36,765 bases of DNA, taken from assembly GCA_011050015.1 (NCBI GenBank), contig DRGP01000079.1, positions 1 through 36,765 of the forward strand. The letters run 5' to 3'. Source of the DNA: Leeuwenhoekiella sp. Its GTDB lineage: Bacteria > Bacteroidota > Bacteroidia > Flavobacteriales > Flavobacteriaceae. The notes under the pieces were generated by a model, which made no database searches, had not been told where the DNA came from, and saw nothing but the letters and a program-made list of their open reading frames with translations. The position numbers were made by a program, and so were the translations under genes. This document shows, in pieces, positions 7,947 to 17,410 of the stretch (position 1 is its first letter; the number at the start of each line of letters is the position of its first letter).

Positions 7947-8283
7947 ATAATTTTCCCAGCCCAGCCTTCCACAAGGAGAGAAGTTACGGCAGTAATATTT
8001 CCTACTCAGGAAAGAGTTTGGGAATAAATGCGGGCAAAAAACACCTATTTTTCTTTCAAATAGGCGATTTTTAATTTTTTTAGGCTGATTTTTAGCTCTA
8101 TTTTTTTGTTTCAGCCGGAGAATTAATATCAAATATGCACTAACTAGTGCGGTTTTTCCAGCCTCTTCCCGGAGGGAAGGTGTAAAAACAATAGGAGCTG
8201 TCCTTTTTGGAATGGGCAGGAGGGTTCTTTTTGAGAAGCTGCGGTATTATACTACATTTAGGCATTCTTTGAGCTCTAAAATC
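7947..8283. other. Intergenic region before the PUL regulator
   Basis: This gap contains a terminator at 8044-8080 and a short hairpin CTTCCC-GGA-GGGAAG at 8165-8179. An in-frame upstream extension of the next gene from 8212 is probably untranslated. No confident promoter was found. Confidence 0.5.
8044..8080 (+). terminator. Rho-independent terminator after the reductase gene
   Basis: A 7-bp stem CCTATTT (8044-8050) and AAATAGG (8058-8064) with a 7-base loop is followed by a T-rich run reaching about 8080. The stem is AT-rich but the U tract is long. Confidence 0.65.
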
Positions 8284-11037
8284 ATGTTACGTTTCATATT
8301 TTTTTCTTTTTTTCTTTTGCTGTCCTGCTACTTGGCGTCGGCTCAGAAACTACTGCCCCCGGTGACCAATTATTCGGTAAAGACCTATAATGGCGCAAGT
8401 CAAAACTGGGGGGTAAGCAGTGATGCAGATGGGGTTATCTATGTAGCAAATAATGACGGTTTGCTGCGCTATGATGGCCAGCGCTGGCAGTTATACAGTT
8501 TGCCCAATAAAACTACTATTCGCTCTGTTTTTTGCTTGGGTAAACGTATTTATACAGGTTCGTATGAGGAATTTGGCTACTGGCAGAAAAACGCCTACGG
8601 TAAACTTAGCTATACGTCACTGACGCATCTTCTGAAACCAGGGAGTTTTAAAAATGAAGAATTTTGGGAGATAGAAGCGTACGGTGAGGGGGTTGCTTTT
8701 CGCTCGTTTGGTCAAGTTTATATATATGACAATACCTCCATAAAGGCTACAAAACCAAGTTTTTTAATAACATCGATCTGCAATTTAAAAGGCGAATTGG
8801 TCGTAGGAGCACAAAATGGACGGCTTTATAAATTACACAACAATAGATTGGAGGCCTTTTCGGTCAATGCAACACCAGCAGCCGTCTCCATAACAGATCT
8901 TTCTTTTTTTAATGAAGAATTGATCATAGGCACCAGAACCTCCGGACTTTTTAAGATGAAGGATCAGGAAATACTTTCTTGGGAAAATGTAGCTGTAAAT
9001 AATTTTTTAGTCACTAATGAGCTAAATAAAATTGAAACCTATGGAAAAACAAATATTGCCTTTGGAACCATAAAAGGCGGCGTGCTTACCTTTAATTCCC
9101 AAGAACAGACCACTGCCAACTATTACCGGGGTAATGGTTTAGAGAATAACACAGTGCTTGCGCTTCATGAAAGCTATGGTAAATTATGGGTGGGACTTGA
9201 TAATGGTCTGGACGAAATCAAGTTGCAGGGAGGCATTTCTTATTACCAAGAGAAAACTGGAGAATTAGGTGCCGTTTATGATATAGCACAACTAGGCGAT
9301 GCCCTTTATCTAGGCAGTAATACCGGAATACACGTTATACGAGATGGTCAGCGTAAATTTATGGCCGGTTCTCAAGGACAACTCTGGTCTTTTTCATCGT
9401 TAGATGACGGTAGGCTCATTGCTAATCACAATAGGGGTCTTTTTGAGGTGCGGGAAGATACAGTGGAGCCAGTATCAACGCAAACAGGAAGCTATAGCAT
9501 GACGGTTTTTCCGAGTGACGAGAACACTTTTGTGAATGCGACTTACAATGGCCTGCGCATCTTAAAAAATGTGGGAGGAAACCTTGAAGTTATTCATGAT
9601 ATCGATTCCACCCTTAATGTGCCGCTGAATAAGGTAGTTTTTCAAGACCTTTCTACTTTATGGGCCAGTCACCCATATAAAGGATTTTATAAAGGAAAAA
9701 TTGATGAAGGGGATAAGCATATTGCTTCCTATAAAGAATATGAGACAGACTCTGTTTTTTCAGCATTTAAAACCAGTGTACACCGGTTAAAAAATCAGGT
9801 TGCCTTATATAACAGCGGGCGGTGGTACGTTTATAATTCCATTGAAGATACCATTATTGATTTTGAGGCTTTGCATGATTATCGAGATTATGATCTGATA
9901 AACCATGAGAACAACCGCTTTTGGTTTAAAAATAGGAAAGGCGCGGGGCTCATCTATACAGATTTTGCAACCGATAGTATTTTTATAAGCGAACCGGTTC
10001 TAGAGGACAACCTGATAAAAGGCTATGAAAATATAGAACGACTTAACGATAGTATTTACTACATAGCACTCAATGATGGTTATGCCGCTTTAAATTTAAA
10101 CACTTACCGTAACCAGGGGCAGAATCGTACCATCCCAACCCCACAATTGGATTTTTTTAATACGGCGGGCTCTTCTGTGAAAATTAATGGGAATACCGAA
10201 GCTCTTTCCTTTGAGCGGGCAAGTCAGCTCACCTTCGGTTTTTCTGCCCCGTCATTGGATAATCCCATTTTTTTGTACAAACTGGGCGATATTCATCAAG
10301 TTGCCAAGAAAGGCTCGATAGAGTTTCAGAACCTTCCATGGGGCGATTATACATTGCAAATATGGGCCCTCGTTAATGGGTCAAAAAGCAATAAACCATT
10401 AAACATTTCTTTTACCATCTTGCCTCCCTGGTATTTAAGCGCATTGGCCAAAGGAATTTATCTTACGCTATTCATAATTATCGTTTTATCAGTTTATATG
10501 GTGAATAAGCATAAATTGAATAAACACCGGCGCGAACTTGAGTTAAGAATCGAAAAAGAGCAAGAGCGAAAAGTTCAGCTTAACGAGCGTAATAAGCTAC
10601 TGAAGGAGATTGATACCAAACGTAAAGAACTGGCCAATTCTACGTATCAAGCGGCTCAACGCAATAAAATACTCATTGAAGTAAAAAAAGAACTTGCTGA
10701 GGTTAAAGATAAATTTGATAGTCAATCAAAGTACAGTGCTATAGAGCAAAAAATAAATACTATGGTGGAAGGAAAGGATGATTGGAAAGTGTTTGAAGCT
10801 AATTTTAAGGATGTAAATCAGGATTTTTTCCAAAACCTATTAGAACGTTATCCAAATCTGAGCACCAAAGATCTTAAGCTTAGCGCTTACTTAAAAATGA
10901 ATTTGAGTACCAAAGAGATTGCCCCGCTAATGGCGATTTCTGTTCGTGGAGTAGAAATTCACCGATATAGGCTTCGGAAAAAGTTGAGCTTAAAGACAAA
11001 TAAGAATCTTTCAAAATTCCTCATCAAAAATTTCTGA
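8284..11037 (+). CDS. Membrane-spanning PUL sensor-regulator: beta-propeller, Y_Y_Y domain, LuxR-type HTH
   Basis: This 917-residue one-component regulator is predicted to sense glycan fragments in the periplasm and bind DNA in the cytoplasm. The chosen ATG starts a clean signal peptide (MLRFIFFSFFLLLSCYLASA). The periplasmic part holds repeated two-component-regulator propeller blades (for example GVIYVANNDGLLRYDGQRW and KLWVGLDNGLDEI), then a Y_Y_Y-type Ig domain ending FTILPPWYLS. One transmembrane helix (about residues 720-740) is followed by a coiled coil rich in Glu/Lys/Arg. The C-terminal LuxR-like HTH (about 860-917) includes NLSTKEIAPLMAISVRGVEI and YRLRKKLSL. There is no histidine kinase or receiver, unlike hybrid two-component PUL regulators. 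The position directly upstream of susC indicates that it controls the PUL. An upstream frame from 8212 would bury the signal peptide, so I rejected that start. Confidence 0.88.
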   Translation: MLRFIFFSFFLLLSCYLASAQKLLPPVTNYSVKTYNGASQNWGVSSDADGVIYVANNDGLLRYDGQRWQLYSLPNKTTIRSVFCLGKRIYTGSYEEFGYWQKNAYGKLSYTSLTHLLKPGSFKNEEFWEIEAYGEGVAFRSFGQVYIYDNTSIKATKPSFLITSICNLKGELVVGAQNGRLYKLHNNRLEAFSVNATPAAVSITDLSFFNEELIIGTRTSGLFKMKDQEILSWENVAVNNFLVTNELNKIETYGKTNIAFGTIKGGVLTFNSQEQTTANYYRGNGLENNTVLALHESYGKLWVGLDNGLDEIKLQGGISYYQEKTGELGAVYDIAQLGDALYLGSNTGIHVIRDGQRKFMAGSQGQLWSFSSLDDGRLIANHNRGLFEVREDTVEPVSTQTGSYSMTVFPSDENTFVNATYNGLRILKNVGGNLEVIHDIDSTLNVPLNKVVFQDLSTLWASHPYKGFYKGKIDEGDKHIASYKEYETDSVFSAFKTSVHRLKNQVALYNSGRWYVYNSIEDTIIDFEALHDYRDYDLINHENNRFWFKNRKGAGLIYTDFATDSIFISEPVLEDNLIKGYENIERLNDSIYYIALNDGYAALNLNTYRNQGQNRTIPTPQLDFFNTAGSSVKINGNTEALSFERASQLTFGFSAPSLDNPIFLYKLGDIHQVAKKGSIEFQNLPWGDYTLQIWALVNGSKSNKPLNISFTILPPWYLSALAKGIYLTLFIIIVLSVYMVNKHKLNKHRRELELRIEKEQERKVQLNERNKLLKEIDTKRKELANSTYQAAQRNKILIEVKKELAEVKDKFDSQSKYSAIEQKINTMVEGKDDWKVFEANFKDVNQDFFQNLLERYPNLSTKDLKLSAYLKMNLSTKEIAPLMAISVRGVEIHRYRLRKKLSLKTNKNLSKFLIKNF

Positions 11038-11040
11038 TAA

Positions 11041-11401
11041 TTTTATTTAAAGAACATTAAATGAGAAATAGTCAAAAATACCTTATCTGAAGTGTATTTA
11101 AAATACTCAATAATTGGAAGTATTTTCATTATTTAAAACACTACTTCAAAGTAGCTTTAACATATAAAAAATACATCATTACTACATCAAAAGATAAAAT
11201 ATTAGCATTTAATGAACATTTATATCTTATATATGTAATTGTTTATCAAATAATTAGATTCAATTAAAACGTTGATGTATTTGATATGTACCTTTATCCT
11301 ATAATGTTCGCGGTATATTTATACTCTAAAACGGATAATATCGCGGTATTCTACTCGCGAATTCGCATAACCCAAACTTTAAATATAAAAATATAAGTTG
11401 T
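11041..11401. other. susC upstream regulatory region
   Basis: No gene lies in this 361-base AT-rich stretch. It contains a hairpin AAAATACT (11100-11107)/AGTATTTT (11119-11126), possibly ending the regulator transcript. A -7-like TACCTTTA at 11289-11296, one mismatch from TAnnTTTG, would give a susC leader of about 100 bases. The PUL regulator probably binds here, but I could not define an operator. Confidence 0.45.
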
Positions 11402-14400
11402 ATGAAAACAAACTTACAGTTCATCTTTTTATTGATGATGACGACTGCGCTCACTTGGGCACAAGGTGGAAAGACGATAACTGGTACAGTAACTGATGAT
11501 GTTGGCGGGCCACTGCCAGGTGTTAGCGTGTTGGTTGAGGGAACGACTACTGGCACTCAAACTGATTTTGACGGTAATTACTCCTTAGATGTTTCTTCAG
11601 GAGATACTTTAGAATTCTCTTATCTAGGTTTTGATACCCAAGAAATTGTTGTTGCAGACCAAACGGAAATAAATGTAAGCATGGTTACTGCCGCCAGTGA
11701 TCTTGATGAAGTAGTTGTTATTGGGTATGGTAATGCTCAATCACGGGATTTAGCGGGAAGTATTGGTAGTCTAGATGCTCAAGATGTAAATGAAGCCCCT
11801 ACTACTTCAGCACTACAAGCAGCACAAGGTAAATTGGCCGGGGTTCAGGTTATTAATAATGGATCTCCAGGGTCTGTGGGTCAAGTTCGCATTAGGGGTT
11901 CTATTTCCGTATTAGGGGGTTCTAGTCCTTTATATGTGGTAGATGGTGTTATCACCCGGGATATATCTGGTATTGATAACAGCGATATTAAAAGTATGGA
12001 AGTGTTGAAAGATGCTTCTTCAACGGCTATTTATGGTGCTCGTGGCGCTAATGGGGTAATATTGATCACCACAAAATCCGGGAAGGGGAAAATGCAAATT
12101 AACCTCAATTCCTCTACTGGGCTCAATGTGTTGACCAATGACGTTGATATGGCAAGTGCACAACAGTATGCTCAATATACTAACGAAGCCTTGATACGTG
12201 AGGGTAATGATCCTGCATTTCAACAATCTGAAATAGCTGGTTTAAGTACTACGAACTGGATGGATGAAATTACACGCGAAGGTATTTTTCAAAAACATAA
12301 TCTTTCTATTTCGGGAAGTACTGATGATATTGATTATTATTTGTCAGCTGGTCTTCTAGACGAAGAAGGTATTTTAAAAAAGAACGATTTCGAGCGTTTA
12401 AATCTCCGTTTGAACAATACGTACCGGTTAAACGACAAAATAAGGATTGGTCACAATGTTGGATTGGTCCGGGAGCGGAACTTTCAGCCATCTACTAATG
12501 CTTTTGCCGGTGAGGAAATTAATGTGTCGAACAGTGGCACGCCAAATTTTGCCGCATTTACACAAGCCTATCGCCAGGCTCCTTTCCTTCCGGTGAGAGA
12601 TGAAAATGGGGTTTACAGGACAACTAACCTAAATGACCAGCCTAACCCACTTGCTCAATTAGAAAATAACAAAACTGTTGCCGAAAACGTAAAAATTATA
12701 GGAAACGTTTGGGGAGAAGTTGATTTGGCTGATTGGTTGACTTTTCGATCAAGTTTGGGAGTAAATGTACTTCGACAAAAAGTAAGAAGTTACGGGCAGC
12801 GGTTTTTAGTTGCAAATGAAAGTTCTACCCAATTTATTAATCAGAACCAAGAACTGAGTATTACCGATAATAACTCTGAACGTTTCAACTGGGATAATAC
12901 CCTAATGATTGATAAAAGTTTTGGAAAACATAATTTTGACCTGACTTTGGGTATGACCAATGAACGACTAACTAATGAATATTTAACGGGTACTCGAAGG
13001 GGCGTACCTCCTTCGGACAATTTACTCTACTTAGGTGTTGGGGAACGGGAAGGTCAGACATTAGATAACGGTGGTGACAAAAGTACTCGTGTAGCCTATT
13101 TTGGACGCTTACTGTACAATTTTGATAGAAGATATGTTTTCAATGCAACGTTGCGTAGAGAAGGTTCTTCAAAATTCAGTTCAGATGAACGTATTAAGTA
13201 CTATCCATCTTTTGGGGTAGCCTGGAATATTAGCAGTGAAAGCTTCATGGATGAACAAGAAACCATTAGTAATTTAAAATTAAGGGCAAGTTATGGACTT
13301 GTGGGGAACGATCGAATTGGTTCTGGACAGTTCCTGCAATTGATCGATTTTAGCCAGTACCCATTTCCCGGTGGAGTTGGCATAGGCGGAACATCTATTC
13401 AGCGGTATGATGAAAATTTAAAATGGGAAACTACCCGTGAATTTGATCTAGGGGTTGATTACGGATTTTTTCAGGGACGATTAACTGGTGAGATTTCCTA
13501 TTACTACAAAGAAACTGAAGATATTTTATTTCCACTTTCTATTCCGCAAACTTCTGGGGATGACTCCTTTATTACTAATGCAGGAAGTATAGAAAATGAA
13601 GGGGTTGAATTTAACGTCAACTGGAGCGATTCATCAGAAAACGGTGATTTTAGCTATAATGTAGGCTTCAATATCACCCATAACCGTAATGAACTTACCC
13701 AAATAGACCCGGTAGTGGAAAATGCACAACCCTTTATTGAAAGCGGTGACCTTCAAAACGGAATTACCGTTACCCGTACGGAAGAAGGGAATGAATTAGG
13801 TACTTTCTGGTTGTATAAGGCGCAGGGAACCTTTAATTCAGAGGAAGAAATTGCTAACAGTGCGCAACCTAATGCGAGCGTGGGAGATTTTCGATACGAA
13901 GATGCTAATGGCGATGGAGTTATTGATCAGCAGGACCGTCAGTTTATGGGATCTTACCAGCCAGATTTTTATTATGGGATCAATCTTTCCCTTAATTATA
14001 AGCAAATTGATTTTTCTACGAACCTATTTGGAAATGCTGGAGGGAAAGTTTACAACGGACTCCGCGCCGGCCGTAGAAATGGATATAATATCGATCAAAG
14101 CTTATATAACGACCGTTGGACGCAAAGTAATCCCACAAACAGTGCGCCTCGTGCGTTTAATTTTGTTCCGGAAGCTTCCGACTATTATTTAGAAGATGGT
14201 GATTTCTTAAGGGTAAATAACATTACCCTGGGCTATACTTTTCCAGAGAATATTATTGATAAATTTAAAATTTCTAAACTTCGTCTTTACGTAACAGCAC
14301 AGAATCCCTTAACATTTACTAATTACAGTGGATTTAATCCAGAATTACCAAGGGGTGTATTGGATTCAGGACTTGAACTTAACGCTTATCCTACTACAGC

Positions 14401-14434
14401 TAAATATTTGCTGGGTGTAAACCTCAACTTTTAA
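11402..14434 (+). CDS. SusC/RagA-family TonB-dependent outer-membrane transporter
   Basis: This 1010-residue protein is predicted to import oligosaccharides through the outer membrane, powered by TonB. After a signal peptide (MKTNLQFIFLLMMTTALTWA) comes a carboxypeptidase-regulatory-like Ig domain (TITGTVTDDVGGPLPGVSVL, about 24-100). The plug follows, with SusC hallmarks VVVIGYG and SPLYVVDGVI (about 110-225), and then a long beta-barrel ending in Phe (LLGVNLNF), the usual BamA recognition end. It is followed 12 bases later by its SusD partner. It lacks an N-terminal STN domain, so it is not of the sigma-regulating subtype. Genome context makes beta-1,2-glucan oligosaccharides the likely ligand. 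Confidence 0.96.
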   Translation: MKTNLQFIFLLMMTTALTWAQGGKTITGTVTDDVGGPLPGVSVLVEGTTTGTQTDFDGNYSLDVSSGDTLEFSYLGFDTQEIVVADQTEINVSMVTAASDLDEVVVIGYGNAQSRDLAGSIGSLDAQDVNEAPTTSALQAAQGKLAGVQVINNGSPGSVGQVRIRGSISVLGGSSPLYVVDGVITRDISGIDNSDIKSMEVLKDASSTAIYGARGANGVILITTKSGKGKMQINLNSSTGLNVLTNDVDMASAQQYAQYTNEALIREGNDPAFQQSEIAGLSTTNWMDEITREGIFQKHNLSISGSTDDIDYYLSAGLLDEEGILKKNDFERLNLRLNNTYRLNDKIRIGHNVGLVRERNFQPSTNAFAGEEINVSNSGTPNFAAFTQAYRQAPFLPVRDENGVYRTTNLNDQPNPLAQLENNKTVAENVKIIGNVWGEVDLADWLTFRSSLGVNVLRQKVRSYGQRFLVANESSTQFINQNQELSITDNNSERFNWDNTLMIDKSFGKHNFDLTLGMTNERLTNEYLTGTRRGVPPSDNLLYLGVGEREGQTLDNGGDKSTRVAYFGRLLYNFDRRYVFNATLRREGSSKFSSDERIKYYPSFGVAWNISSESFMDEQETISNLKLRASYGLVGNDRIGSGQFLQLIDFSQYPFPGGVGIGGTSIQRYDENLKWETTREFDLGVDYGFFQGRLTGEISYYYKETEDILFPLSIPQTSGDDSFITNAGSIENEGVEFNVNWSDSSENGDFSYNVGFNITHNRNELTQIDPVVENAQPFIESGDLQNGITVTRTEEGNELGTFWLYKAQGTFNSEEEIANSAQPNASVGDFRYEDANGDGVIDQQDRQFMGSYQPDFYYGINLSLNYKQIDFSTNLFGNAGGKVYNGLRAGRRNGYNIDQSLYNDRWTQSNPTNSAPRAFNFVPEASDYYLEDGDFLRVNNITLGYTFPENIIDKFKISKLRLYVTAQNPLTFTNYSGFNPELPRGVLDSGLELNAYPTTAKYLLGVNLNF

Positions 14435-14446
14435 AAAATTGTGATT

Positions 14447-15925
14447 ATGAAAATTTTTAAAGCTAATAAATTAACCGCTTATAAAATTATTTTGGCTTCT
14501 CTGGCTGTATTTGCATTAGGTTGTTCTGACGATTACCTAGATGTGGAACCCGAAGGGAGTCCCACTTTGGGCAGTGGGTATTTCCAAGGAGATAATGTTC
14601 AAAAGGCTTTAAATGCTTGTTATTCGCATGAGCAATTGTTTAGTCAGCATTCTTTTTCTTTTGCAGGGGTATTTAGCATTGCTTCCGATGATGCAGATAA
14701 AGGTAGTGCAGCTGGAGATACCGGTACAGATAAGGATAAACTAGACAATTTCACCCATGATCCCACTGATGTCTCTGTTTCTGGACTATGGAATGCAAAT
14801 TATCAGGGAGTGGCTAAAGCCAACACGGGTATTAATATTATTAATGACCCAGTCAATGAAATAGAAGACGGTCAGAGAGAAGCTTTAGAAGCTGAATTTC
14901 GCTTCTTTCGAGCCTATCACTATTGGACCCTCGTTAGGGTTTTTGGAGGAGTGCCCATTGTAACCGAGGAAACAGATCCCGAAGACAATGAAACTCTCCT
15001 TACACGTAAAACGAGTGACGAAACTTACGAGTTTATTTTTCAAGATTTAGAATATGCAGCAGCGCGACTTCCGCAAGTAGCGCCCCAACCTGGTCGCGTA
15101 ACTTCAGGAACGGCTTTAACACTATTGGCAAAAGCCCATATGTACCAGAGTGATTGGCAAGAAGTATTAGAGTATACTAATCAAGTCATCGCCTCGGGAC
15201 AATATGCTTTACATCCTAATTATGAAGAGTTGTGGAGGATTCAGAACGAAAATACAGAAGAATCGATTTTTGAAATCCAAGGGAGTTCTTCAGAAAACTT
15301 ACCTATTAATAACCTTGCTACCATTCATGGAGTTAGAGGTCAATGGGGGTGGGGCTTTAATGTTCCTTCTGAAAGCTTATTAGAAGCGTATAATGATCAA
15401 AATGATACCGTCAGACGGGACGCTACAATCATATTCCGTGGTGAAGTTATGTATGACAATGATCTGTATGAAGATGACGATGACATAAACGCAGTAGTTA
15501 GTGCTGATGCACCTAATCCACGGTATAGTGAAAAGATGTATACAGGGCCAATCACCGTTGATGCGCAGGAGCAGAACTTAATTATTTTGCGATATGCTGA
15601 TGTATTGCTTATGAATGCTGAAGCAAATAATGAATTAGGTAATATAAGCGAGGCGATATATAAATTGAATATGATTCGTAATCGGGTGAATCTTCCGCAA
15701 ATTCAAGGACAAAACCAAGCTGAATTACAGGAGACTATCTGGAAGGAACGTCGGCTGGAATTTGGTATGGAGTTCGACCGCTATTTTGATGTGATTCGCC
15801 AAGGACGCGGGCAAGAACTGTTTGGACCACTGGGTTTCCAACAAGGAAAACACGAAGTATTCCCTATTCCACAAGATCAAATTAATCTTTCAGGTGGTTT
15901 ATTAGAACAAAATCCAGGATATTAA
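14447..15925 (+). CDS. SusD/RagB-family glycan-binding lipoprotein
   Basis: This 492-residue surface lipoprotein acts as the lid of the SusC channel and binds the glycan. The signal peptide ends in the lipobox ALGC with Cys26. The mature start CSDDYLDVEPEG is characteristic of SusD proteins, as are the helical TPR-like region (EAEFRFFRAYHYWTLVRVFG) and the C-terminal EVFPIPQDQINLSGG and LEQNPGY. The ATG at 14447 was preferred over an in-frame GTG two codons upstream. It is co-transcribed with susC, and a strong hairpin follows it. Confidence 0.96.
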   Translation: MKIFKANKLTAYKIILASLAVFALGCSDDYLDVEPEGSPTLGSGYFQGDNVQKALNACYSHEQLFSQHSFSFAGVFSIASDDADKGSAAGDTGTDKDKLDNFTHDPTDVSVSGLWNANYQGVAKANTGINIINDPVNEIEDGQREALEAEFRFFRAYHYWTLVRVFGGVPIVTEETDPEDNETLLTRKTSDETYEFIFQDLEYAAARLPQVAPQPGRVTSGTALTLLAKAHMYQSDWQEVLEYTNQVIASGQYALHPNYEELWRIQNENTEESIFEIQGSSSENLPINNLATIHGVRGQWGWGFNVPSESLLEAYNDQNDTVRRDATIIFRGEVMYDNDLYEDDDDINAVVSADAPNPRYSEKMYTGPITVDAQEQNLIILRYADVLLMNAEANNELGNISEAIYKLNMIRNRVNLPQIQGQNQAELQETIWKERRLEFGMEFDRYFDVIRQGRGQELFGPLGFQQGKHEVFPIPQDQINLSGGLLEQNPGY

Positions 15926-15953
15926 TTTGGCAGTCACCCGTATTTTGAATTAA

Positions 15954-15997
15954 TTTAAACGAGGCTGTGAAATTAAATTTGCACAGCCTCGTTTAAA
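15954..15997 (+). terminator. Hairpin between susD and the GH144 gene
   Basis: A perfect 16-bp stem (15954-15969 with 15982-15997, core ACGAGGCTGTG/CACAGCCTCGT) with a 12-base AT loop is followed by a mixed AT tract. It sits 14 bases before the next start codon. It probably gives partial termination or protects the 3' end of the susCD message, raising susCD over the enzyme genes. Confidence 0.75.
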
Positions 15998-16011
15998 ATT
16001 ATTTAGCAAAC

Positions 16012-17382
16012 ATGAAGATTAGTAAATTGATTTTTGTAATCTTTTCTCTTCCGTTTTTGGTTATTTTATCTTGTAAAAATAGTTCTCAGACTTCTCATAT
16101 AGAAACACAAAAAGAGGCACTGTCTAAATCTGAATTATTATCCATCGTTCAGAAGCAGACCTTAAAATACTTCTGGGACTATGCGGAATCAAATTCCGGT
16201 ATGGCAAGAGAGCGTTATCATCCAAATGGGAATTATAATGGAAAAGACCCCAATACCGTTACCACAGGTGGTTCTGGGTTTGGTCTTATGGCACTTATAG
16301 TGGGAATAGAACGAGGATTCATACCTCGTGATAAAGCCCTGCAACGACTGGATAAAATCGCTGATTTTCTTGAAAAAACCCCCCGTTATCACGGCGCATG
16401 GCCGCATTGGATCAATGGAAAAACCGGAGAAACAGAGTCTTTTGGCAACGATAATAAAGATAATGGTGGGGATATTGTAGAAACCTCGTTTTTGAGCCAA
16501 GGTTTTATTGTGGTACGTGAATACCTAAAAAACGGCTCTGAAAAAGAAAAAGCTGTTGCTTTTAAATATGATAAACTTTGGAAAGGTATTGATTGGGAGT
16601 GGTATACTAATAATAAAAATGTGTTATTTTGGCATTGGTCACCCGAATATGAATTTGAAAAGAACTTCAAAATCCAGGGTTATAATGAATGTCTTATTAC
16701 TTATATGATGGCTGCTTCTTCCCCGGATCATGCAATTTCTCCAAAAGTTTATCATGAAGGATGGGCTCGTAATGGTGGTATTAAGACTGACAAAAAAGCC
16801 TATGGGATTCCATTAATTTTAAAGCATAATACCGTAGGTGATAAAGGTGGGCCTTTGTTTTGGGCACATTACTCCTACTTGGGATTAAATCCAAAGGGAT
16901 TGAAAGATAGTTATGCTAATTACTGGGATTTAAATGTCAATCATTCTAAAATAAATTATCAATATTGTGTAGAAAACCCCAATAAGTCAGAAACTTACAG
17001 TCAGCAATCTTGGGGCTTGACAGCAAGTTATTCTAGAAACAAAGATAATAGTACTGGCTACGCTGCACATTCGCCTGATAATGATAAAGGCGTGATCTCT
17101 CCCACAGCGGCCATAAGCTCTTTGCCATACACACCCGAGATATCAATGCGGGCGATTCGGTATTTCTATGAGGATTTGCATGATTTAGTTTGGGGTCCTG
17201 CTGGATTCTACGATGCTTTTAGTTTAGATGGAAATGATTGGGTAGCCAATAAGTATTTAGCAATTGACCAAGGTCCAATGATTATTATGATAGAAAATTA
17301 TCGATCTGGCTTAATTTGGAAATTATTTATGGAGGCACCTGAAATTCAGGCCGGTCTTGATAAATTAGGATTTACATATTGA
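16012..17382 (+). CDS. GH144-type endo-beta-1,2-glucanase lipoprotein (glucoamylase-like family)
   Basis: This 456-residue protein belongs to the glycoamylase-like family (Pfam Glycoamylase), whose characterised bacterial members in CAZy family GH144 cut beta-1,2-glucan into sophoro-oligosaccharides. It has a lipoprotein signal (VILSC, Cys21). The (alpha/alpha)6 catalytic domain then includes QKQTLKYFWDYAE, TTGGSGFGLMALIVGIERG, the motif region FWHWSPEYEFE and IQGYNECLITYMMAASSP, and the closing LAIDQGPMIIMIENYRSGLI. These blocks are typical and complete, so the enzyme should be active. As a lipoprotein it may act at the cell surface or in the periplasm. The assignment to GH144 over other uses of this fold rests on recognised motifs and on the GH3 neighbour. 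Confidence 0.82.
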   Translation: MKISKLIFVIFSLPFLVILSCKNSSQTSHIETQKEALSKSELLSIVQKQTLKYFWDYAESNSGMARERYHPNGNYNGKDPNTVTTGGSGFGLMALIVGIERGFIPRDKALQRLDKIADFLEKTPRYHGAWPHWINGKTGETESFGNDNKDNGGDIVETSFLSQGFIVVREYLKNGSEKEKAVAFKYDKLWKGIDWEWYTNNKNVLFWHWSPEYEFEKNFKIQGYNECLITYMMAASSPDHAISPKVYHEGWARNGGIKTDKKAYGIPLILKHNTVGDKGGPLFWAHYSYLGLNPKGLKDSYANYWDLNVNHSKINYQYCVENPNKSETYSQQSWGLTASYSRNKDNSTGYAAHSPDNDKGVISPTAAISSLPYTPEISMRAIRYFYEDLHDLVWGPAGFYDAFSLDGNDWVANKYLAIDQGPMIIMIENYRSGLIWKLFMEAPEIQAGLDKLGFTY

Positions 17383-17410
17383 TTATTAAAACCGGTAAAA
17401 AGGCTTAAAA

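Noticed and set aside
8212..8283. Upstream extension of the PUL regulator
   Set aside because: It would place 24 mixed residues before a clean signal peptide that begins at 8284.
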